Both the position numbers and the translations under genes were made by a program. The notes beneath the pieces were generated by a model. It did not search any database, was not told where the DNA came from, and worked only from the letters and a program-made list of their open reading frames with translations. Positions 58,985 to 64,000 of a DNA stretch of 64,000 nucleotides are shown here, in pieces. Every line of letters starts with the position of its first letter. Within the stretch, counting starts at the first letter, position 1. The stretch comes from Rhodococcus koreensis. GTDB taxonomy: Bacteria > Actinomycetota > Actinomycetes > Mycobacteriales > Mycobacteriaceae. The stretch spans positions 8,087,501 through 8,151,500 of the forward strand of contig NZ_FNSV01000005.1 of NCBI RefSeq assembly GCF_900105905.1. Direction: 5' to 3'.

Positions 58985-60583
58985 CTATCCTCCCGCACTT
59001 CGTGCTTTCGAGTGCAATTGCGCACTTCGTGCCGTGACGGGCCCGGTGATGCGTGCGGCCGCGAGTTTCCCCGACAGCAGGACGGTCGGAACCCCGACAC
59101 CGGGCACGGTCCCGGAACCGGCGAGGACGACGTTGTCGAGGCCCCCGACCAGGTTGGGGCGCCGGAACGGGCCCGTCTGCCGGAACACGTGCGCCGCCGC
59201 GAAGGGGCTGCCCGCCGCCATGCCCTTCCCGAGCCAGGTCAGCGGAGTGTCGACGTGGTCGATGGTGAAATGCTCCGCGATCCCGCTGTAGCCGCGCTTC
59301 TCGAGTTCGCGCAGCAGTTCGGTCACGTACGGGCCGGTCAGCGAGGACCACTCCAGTGGTGCGCTGTGCAGGTTGGGGCAGGGAGCGAGCACCGACAGCG
59401 GTTCCGAGGCGGTGCCCGCGCGGTCCACGGCGAGGCCCGGGTCCGACACGGCGGGCCGGGTGATCAGCAGCGACGGGTCGGTCATCAGCCGTCCGCGTCC
59501 CCGGCGTGCGGTGATCTCCGCGAACGTCCGCTTCCACGCGTGACCGAAGTCGATGGTGTGGTGCCGCTGGGCGGCCCACCCTGATGCGACCGCGGTGGGG
59601 ACGGTCCCGTGCAGGACCACGGCGGACGGCGACACCCGCACCCGGCGGGGGGTCCGGCGGGTCACCGGGCGCAGCAGCGCGTCGACGACGGCCGTGTCGG
59701 CGGTGAGCACCAGCGCGTCGCAGTCGATGCGGTCACCCGTAGACGTGACGACGGCGCCGACGCGATCACCGGTTCGCTCGAGTGCCGCGACCTCGGTGCC
59801 GAACCGGATCTCCCCACCCGCGGTGGTGAGGGCGTCGGCGAGGGCGAGCGCGATCGAACGCATCCCGCCCCGGGGGAAGTAGACGCCGAGCGAGGTGTCC
59901 ATGTGGGCGATCGCGCCGTACACCGCGAGGGCGTCGGCGGGGGCGACGCCGGCGTAGAGCGCCTGGAACGTGAAGATCCGGCGCAGTCGCGGATCCGTGA
60001 CGGTCCGGTCGACCCGGGCGCCGAGCCGGCCGAATCCGCCCAGCGCGGTGAGCGTCAGCAGATCCTTCGCGGCCTCACGGGACGAGACGAGATCCAGCGG
60101 CGAGTCGAAGTTCGCGTCCATGAAGCGGTGGTACTCGGCGTCGAAGATCCGGCCGAGCCAGCGCCGCAGCCGCAGGTACCGGGCCGATTCGTCCGGCCCG
60201 CACACCCGGCCGACCTCGGCGGCCATCGCGTCGGGATCGGAGTGGACGTCGAGCGAGGAACCGTCCGCGAACCGCGCGTGATACGCCGGGGCCAGCCGTT
60301 CGAGGACCAGCGGCGGGCGGGTCGACGTGAAATTCGCGCCGACGGCGGCGAGGGCTTCACCGACCAGTTCGGGCATCGTGAGGACGGTCGCGCCGTTGTC
60401 GATGTCGTAACCGGGACCGCGGTAGGTGCCGACCCGGCCGCCCGGTGACGACTCCCGTTCGAGGACGGTGACGCGGCGGCCCGATCCGGTGAGGTGCAGG
60501 GCGGCGGAGAGACCGGCGAGGCCCGCGCCGACGACCACGACGTGATCGGTGCGGCCGGGAACCGTCCGGAGCGCGCGAGCCAC
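58985..60583 (-). CDS. crtI: Phytoene desaturase
   Basis: A 532-residue FAD-dependent desaturase. The N-terminal dinucleotide motif is VVVGAGLAGLSAALHLTGSGRRVTVLERESSPGGRVG; GGMRSIALALADALTTAGGEIRFGTEV is typical, and TVPGVGVPTVLLSGKLAA is the C-terminal CrtI signature. The number of desaturations (lycopene or less) cannot be read. GTG 60583 lies eight bases after the idsA stop. The upstream frame is shadow sequence of idsA. Confidence 0.92.
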   Translation of the reverse strand: MARALRTVPGRTDHVVVVGAGLAGLSAALHLTGSGRRVTVLERESSPGGRVGTYRGPGYDIDNGATVLTMPELVGEALAAVGANFTSTRPPLVLERLAPAYHARFADGSSLDVHSDPDAMAAEVGRVCGPDESARYLRLRRWLGRIFDAEYHRFMDANFDSPLDLVSSREAAKDLLTLTALGGFGRLGARVDRTVTDPRLRRIFTFQALYAGVAPADALAVYGAIAHMDTSLGVYFPRGGMRSIALALADALTTAGGEIRFGTEVAALERTGDRVGAVVTSTGDRIDCDALVLTADTAVVDALLRPVTRRTPRRVRVSPSAVVLHGTVPTAVASGWAAQRHHTIDFGHAWKRTFAEITARRGRGRLMTDPSLLITRPAVSDPGLAVDRAGTASEPLSVLAPCPNLHSAPLEWSSLTGPYVTELLRELEKRGYSGIAEHFTIDHVDTPLTWLGKGMAAGSPFAAAHVFRQTGPFRRPNLVGGLDNVVLAGSGTVPGVGVPTVLLSGKLAAARITGPVTARSAQLHSKARSAGG

Positions 60584-60591
60584 CGCGGGCC

Positions 60592-61677
60592 TCAGTAGTC
60601 GCGGCGCGTCGCGGCGACGGCCATCTCGGTGAGCTGCTGCTTCGCCGCGGCGGTGGCGGTGCTCGTCTCCAGCGTGGACAACGCGTTCGCGACGAGATCC
60701 TCGATCTGCTTCTCCACGTCCGCGACCGCGCCGAGCGAGGTGATCGTGTTCCGGAGGGTGTCGACGTCCGAATCGGACAGATCGGTGCCGATGCCCTCGC
60801 GGAGCAGGGTGGCCGCCGCGGGGTCGCCCGCATCGGCGCGCTGCAGCGACATCGCGAACAGGACGGTGCGCTTGCCGGCCCGCAGGTCGTCGCCCGACGG
60901 CTTGCCGGTCACGGCCGGATCCCCGAACACGCCCAGCAGGTCGTCGCGGAGCTGGAAGGCGATACCGATGTCGGTGCCGAATCGGCGGTACGCCGAGACC
61001 AGGGTGTCGTCGGCGCCGGCGAGTGCCGCGCCGAGGTGGAGCGGCCGCTCGATGGTGTACGCCGCGGTCTTGTACCGGTTGACCTTCATGGCGGCATCGA
61101 TCGACTCGTCCGCCCGGGCCTCGTTGCTGATGTCGAGGAACTGCCCGCCGAGCACCTCGGTGCGCATCGCCGACCACACGGGGGAGATGCGAGCCGACGC
61201 GTCCGGGGTGATGCCCGATTCGCGGATCATGTCGTCGGCCCAGGCCAGGGCCAGATCGCCGAGGAGGATCGCGACGCCCTCGCCGAAGTGAGCGGAATCA
61301 CCGCTCCACCCCCCGGCGCGGTGCTGTTCCGCGAACTCGACGTGGACGGTGGGGAACCCGCGGCGCGTCGTGGAGGCGTCGATGATGTCGTCGTGGACGA
61401 GGGCGCAGGCCTGCACCAGTTCCAGCGCGGAGCAGGCGCGGAGCACGGGCCCGGCCTCGGGGCCCCGGGCGTCGCCGCCCGCCCCGAGCCAGCCGGTCCA
61501 CGCAAAGGCAGGACGGACCCGCTTGCCTCCGCGCAGAACGAAGTCCTCGAGCGTCGTCACGGCCTCGCGGTAGCCGCCGCCCACGGCGTCGACCAGGTCC
61601 TGCCGGCTGGTGAAGAAGTCGCGCAGCGCATTTTCGACCTCGGCCGCGAGGGCGGAGGGGCGCGTTCCAACGGACAG
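60592..61677 (-). CDS. idsA: Polyprenyl (geranylgeranyl) diphosphate synthase, probable CTG start
   Basis: A 361-residue trans-prenyltransferase. The first aspartate motif is LVHDDIIDAST (DDxxD) and the second QLRDDLLGVFGD (DDxxG-type variant), with GGKRVRP and the lysine-containing RYKTAAYTIERPLHLG. It should supply GGPP to CrtB. In-frame ATG (61809) and GTG (61821) starts would crowd the divergent MTHFR promoter and have no ribosome binding site, whereas CTG 61677 has GGAGG five bases upstream. Start therefore uncertain. Confidence 0.86.
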   Translation of the reverse strand: MSVGTRPSALAAEVENALRDFFTSRQDLVDAVGGGYREAVTTLEDFVLRGGKRVRPAFAWTGWLGAGGDARGPEAGPVLRACSALELVQACALVHDDIIDASTTRRGFPTVHVEFAEQHRAGGWSGDSAHFGEGVAILLGDLALAWADDMIRESGITPDASARISPVWSAMRTEVLGGQFLDISNEARADESIDAAMKVNRYKTAAYTIERPLHLGAALAGADDTLVSAYRRFGTDIGIAFQLRDDLLGVFGDPAVTGKPSGDDLRAGKRTVLFAMSLQRADAGDPAAATLLREGIGTDLSDSDVDTLRNTITSLGAVADVEKQIEDLVANALSTLETSTATAAAKQQLTEMAVAATRRDY

Positions 61678-61825
61678 TGTTGCCTCCAGGATCGAAATTT
61701 CGCGTGCGCGCCGAGACCGGCGGCAGGCGTCGACACCACCATAGTGGGCGCTCGTCCGGGCGGCCGGTTGCCCGGATCCCGGGTGCCTGCGGAGACGCAG
61801 TGGGTGCATTGCGCCGGACACTACC

Positions 61826-61831
61826 TATGCT
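61826..61831 (+). promoter_or_regulatory. -10 hexamer for a leaderless MTHFR-like transcript
   Basis: TATGCT, six bases before the GTG at 61838; the preceding bases overlap the longer possible starts of idsA. Confidence 0.55.
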
Positions 61832-61837
61832 GGACGG

Positions 61838-62845
61838 GTGACATTCGATTCCGTCAGGGGGCGGGCCAGCGAAGGCTGGGTGACCCGCACCCCGTCCATC
61901 GTCGACCGGATCCGGTCGTCCGGCGACGGTCGGGTGCCCTTTTCCGTCGAGTTCTCGCCGCCGCGGGACGAGGCCGCCGAGGCCCGTCTGTGGCGCGCCG
62001 TCCGCGAGTTCGAGCGGATGGGTCCGGCCTTCGTCTCCATGACCTACGGTGCCGGCGGGTCGACGCGCGACCGCACGGTCCGCGTCACCGGACAGCTCGC
62101 CGAGGAGACCACACTCCTGCCGGTCGCGCACCTCACCGCCGTGTCCCACAGCGTCGACGAGCTGCGGTCGATGGTCGGCGCCTACGCCGACCGCGGAATC
62201 AGCAACATCCTGGTCCTGCGCGGCGACCCGCCCGGTGACCCGCTGGGCGAATGGGAGAAGCACCCCCAGGGCGTCGAGTACGCCGAGGAACTCGTCCGGC
62301 TCGTCCGCGACCTCGGTGACTTCCACGTCGGTGTGGCGTCGTTCCCGGAAGGCCACTACCGAGCGCCCGATCTCGCGCACGACACCCGGTACCTGGTGTC
62401 GAAGCTGCGGGCCGGCGCCGAGTACTCGATCACCCAGATGTTCTTCGACGTCGACGACTACCTGCGTCTGCGCGACCGGGTGACGGCGTACGACCCCGAG
62501 CAGGGCGCGAAGCCGATCATCCCCGAGATCATGCCGATCACGTCGCTGGGGTCGGTCCGCCGCATGCTCGAACTGTCGGGGTCGCGTCTACCGGCGCACC
62601 TCGAGAAGCGGCTGGCCACGGCCGCGGGCGACGGTCCGGAGGAGAACCGCGCCGCTGTGCGCGAGATCGGCATCGACCTCGCCACCGAGATGAGTGAACG
62701 TCTCATCGCGGAGGGTGCGCCCGGCCTGCACTTCATCACCCTCAACTTCGCGCGCGCCACCAGCGAGGTGCTCGCCCGGCTCGGCGACAAGGTCGGTTCG
62801 GGTGTGGCGGATCCGGCCCCGGTCACCCCGGCGCCGGTCAGCTGA
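61838..62845 (+). CDS. 5,10-methylenetetrahydrofolate reductase-like protein (Rv2172c type)
   Basis: A 335-residue TIM-barrel protein of the MetF family. VPFSVEFSPPRDEAAEARLW, FVSMTYGAGGSTRDRT, ISNILVLRGDPPGD and ITQMFFDVDDYLRLRDR match. Some mycobacterial homologues of this divergent group are reported to reduce methylene-THF without FAD; the present one cannot be classified by eye. GTG start. Its stop overlaps the converging GT2 gene by eight bases. Confidence 0.87.
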   Translation: MTFDSVRGRASEGWVTRTPSIVDRIRSSGDGRVPFSVEFSPPRDEAAEARLWRAVREFERMGPAFVSMTYGAGGSTRDRTVRVTGQLAEETTLLPVAHLTAVSHSVDELRSMVGAYADRGISNILVLRGDPPGDPLGEWEKHPQGVEYAEELVRLVRDLGDFHVGVASFPEGHYRAPDLAHDTRYLVSKLRAGAEYSITQMFFDVDDYLRLRDRVTAYDPEQGAKPIIPEIMPITSLGSVRRMLELSGSRLPAHLEKRLATAAGDGPEENRAAVREIGIDLATEMSERLIAEGAPGLHFITLNFARATSEVLARLGDKVGSGVADPAPVTPAPVS

Positions 62846-63998
62846 GCGTCCGGCCCTTCCACCGGGTGCGCCCACGCCGATGACTGCGGTGTGACGACAC
62901 GGTCAGCGCCGTCACCGCGGCCACCGACAGCGGGTGTGCGAGCGCGCCGGCCATGTCCGCGGTGGTGAGGCGGTCGCCGCGTTCGAGTGCCCGGGCACAC
63001 AGCCGGGACGTCGTGGCCGCGAGATACCCCACCGCGCCCCACTGGCGGACCCGTCCCCGTCCTGCCGCGAGAGCCACCGGCGGCACCAGGTACGCCACGG
63101 TCGCCACACCGAGGACCGCGGCGGCGCCGGGGCGGGAGCCGAAGGCCGTCCACAGCCAGCGGTCGTAGCCGCGGCGCAGCGCTCCGGCGTCCTCGTACAT
63201 CCGGCACGACGCCGACCGGCCGGCCACGACCAGCGTGGTCGCCCGCCCGCACCGGCGAAGCAGGCGTGCGATGTCGAGATCCTCGGTCACGCTGTCGGCG
63301 ACGGCCCGGTGACCCCCGACGTCGCGGTACGCGGCGGCGTCGAAGACCATGAACTGCCCGCAGGCGACGGCGGTGGACGGGCGCCGCGAGCGGTTGGCGA
63401 GTCGGACGGGCAGCGTCGCCGCCCACGACCAGCCGAGCAGCGGCTGCACCAGGGCCTCGCCTGCCGACCCCGCCTGCTGGAACGGCCACGCGCAGACCAG
63501 GGCCGTGTCGGACGCGCGCAGGGCGGCGCAGGCGGCGGTCAGCGCGTCCGGGCGCAACCGCACGTCGGCGTCGAGGAACACGAGGATCCCGGTGCCTGCC
63601 CGGCCCTGCGCGAAGGCGTGCTCGCTCACCCGGTGGCAGGCCGCGGGTTTACCCACCCACCCCGGCGGCGGTTCCGCGGTTCCCCGCACCACCGAGAACC
63701 GGGGGTCGCCGCCGGCCGCCGCTTCCGCGGCCCCGGCCGTCCCGTCCGTGGAGGCGTCGTCGTAGACGAACACCCGGAGATCGTCGACCCCGCGCTGTTC
63801 CCGCAGGTCGCGGATCAGGCCCGGCAACCGGTCGCGCTCGTCCCGGGCCGGGACGCAGACCGTGACGGGTTCGGTGACCGGGCGGGCCGGAGTAGGCAGG
63901 CGCGGTGCGGAGCGCAGGTTGGCGGCGGCGACGGCGAGACCGAACACCGAGACCAGGGAGCCGAACCGGACCACCCGCTCGATCGGCGCAGCGGTCAC
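62838..63998 (-). CDS. GT2-family glycosyltransferase, possibly carotenoid-related
   Basis: A 386-residue membrane glycosyltransferase with the GT-A fold. VTVCVPARDERDRLPGLI, VFVYDDASTDGT, the DxD in LVFLDADVRLRPD, and RGYDRWLWTAF (QxxRW-like) match GT2 members such as CrtQ/CruC that glycosylate carotenoid acids. A hydrophobic N-terminal segment (RFGSLVSVFGLAVAAANL) and C-terminal helices suggest membrane attachment. GTG at 63998 is only two bases from the window edge, so an earlier start outside cannot be excluded. Confidence 0.82.
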   Translation of the reverse strand: MTAAPIERVVRFGSLVSVFGLAVAAANLRSAPRLPTPARPVTEPVTVCVPARDERDRLPGLIRDLREQRGVDDLRVFVYDDASTDGTAGAAEAAAGGDPRFSVVRGTAEPPPGWVGKPAACHRVSEHAFAQGRAGTGILVFLDADVRLRPDALTAACAALRASDTALVCAWPFQQAGSAGEALVQPLLGWSWAATLPVRLANRSRRPSTAVACGQFMVFDAAAYRDVGGHRAVADSVTEDLDIARLLRRCGRATTLVVAGRSASCRMYEDAGALRRGYDRWLWTAFGSRPGAAAVLGVATVAYLVPPVALAAGRGRVRQWGAVGYLAATTSRLCARALERGDRLTTADMAGALAHPLSVAAVTALTVSSHRSHRRGRTRWKGRTLS

Positions 63999-64000
63999 AC

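Noticed and set aside
61678..61837. SAM riboswitch before the MTHFR-like gene
   Set aside because: No SAM-I/II/IV cores; a -10 hexamer lies six bases before the start, leaving no leader.
1..64000. CRISPR array, prophage, insertion sequence or toxin-antitoxin system
   Set aside because: No regularly spaced repeats, transposase, integrase, phage structural genes or paired small toxin genes were seen.

Overview
The window is high-GC actinobacterial DNA, best explained as the chromosome of a Rhodococcus (or a close mycolic-acid relative). Three things point there: frequent GTG starts and many leaderless-type promoters; mycolata-specific genes (lipomannan/PIM mannosyltransferases PimB', MptA and MptC, a QcrCAB/CtaC-CtaE-CtaF respiratory supercomplex, DlaT beside LipA/LipB); and, from about 6.4 kb on, a gene order that follows the Mycobacterium tuberculosis Rv2172c-Rv2220 region as I remember it, with local insertions (TetR/EamA pair, carotenoid genes, a HEXXH protein) and losses. 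No prophage, insertion sequence, CRISPR array, rRNA or tRNA was seen. It is mostly core chromosome, so novelty lies mainly in regulatory DNA and small conserved unknowns.

Layout. 0-6.2 kb: the 3' end of an endonuclease/exonuclease/phosphatase-family gene, a four-gene glycine-betaine-type ABC importer operon, a two-ABM-domain membrane protein and a Bcr/CflA-type MFS pump. 6.4-14.1 kb: glnA under a GlnR-like box, an RDD protein, then DUF4191, lipA, lipB, an SDR-like epimerase and the E2 acyltransferase dlaT. 14.3-25 kb: a small unknown, pepA, gcvT, ilvE, cobU-cobT-cobS, DUF3043, glycerate kinase, the A-type Fe-S carrier erpA and an adenosine-kinase-like PfkB enzyme. 25-35 kb: asnB, ctaC, ctaF, a TetR/EamA divergon with two operators, then ctaE-qcrC-qcrA-qcrB. 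35-46 kb: an unknown, trpD, a stand-alone RAM-domain protein overlapping a DEDDh/GIY-YIG nuclease, two NlpC/P60 hydrolase genes (the first behind a ydaO-type cyclic-di-AMP riboswitch), a HEXXH membrane protein, pimB' and a FadD15-type acyl-CoA synthetase. 46-57 kb: SRPBCC proteins, an ArsA/Get3-like ATPase probably starting at CTG, a CxxC protein, a ROK kinase, a PlsC-type acyltransferase, mptC, a small RNase, aroG, pknL with PASTA repeats and its divergent DNA-binding partner. 56-64 kb: an idsA-crtI-mptA-crtB operon, an MTHFR-like gene and a GT2 glycosyltransferase that continues to the window edge.

How the genes work together. dlaT needs lipoylation, and lipB and lipA next to it make and insert lipoate; gcvT acts in the lipoate-dependent glycine cleavage system. 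erpA can supply Fe-S clusters to LipA and the Rieske protein. QcrCAB with CtaC, CtaE and CtaF forms the bc1-aa3 supercomplex (ctaD lies elsewhere). PimB', the acyltransferase, MptC and MptA belong to envelope PIM/LM/LAM synthesis. Two NlpC/P60 enzymes and PknL act in peptidoglycan remodelling and its sensing. IdsA supplies prenyl diphosphate to CrtB and CrtI, and the terminal GT2 may glycosylate the carotenoid or another lipid.

Limits: family assignments rest on reading motifs by eye. Several starts (pepA, idsA, pknL, mptC, the ATPase at 46843) were chosen from ribosome binding sites or overlaps and differ from the longest open frame.
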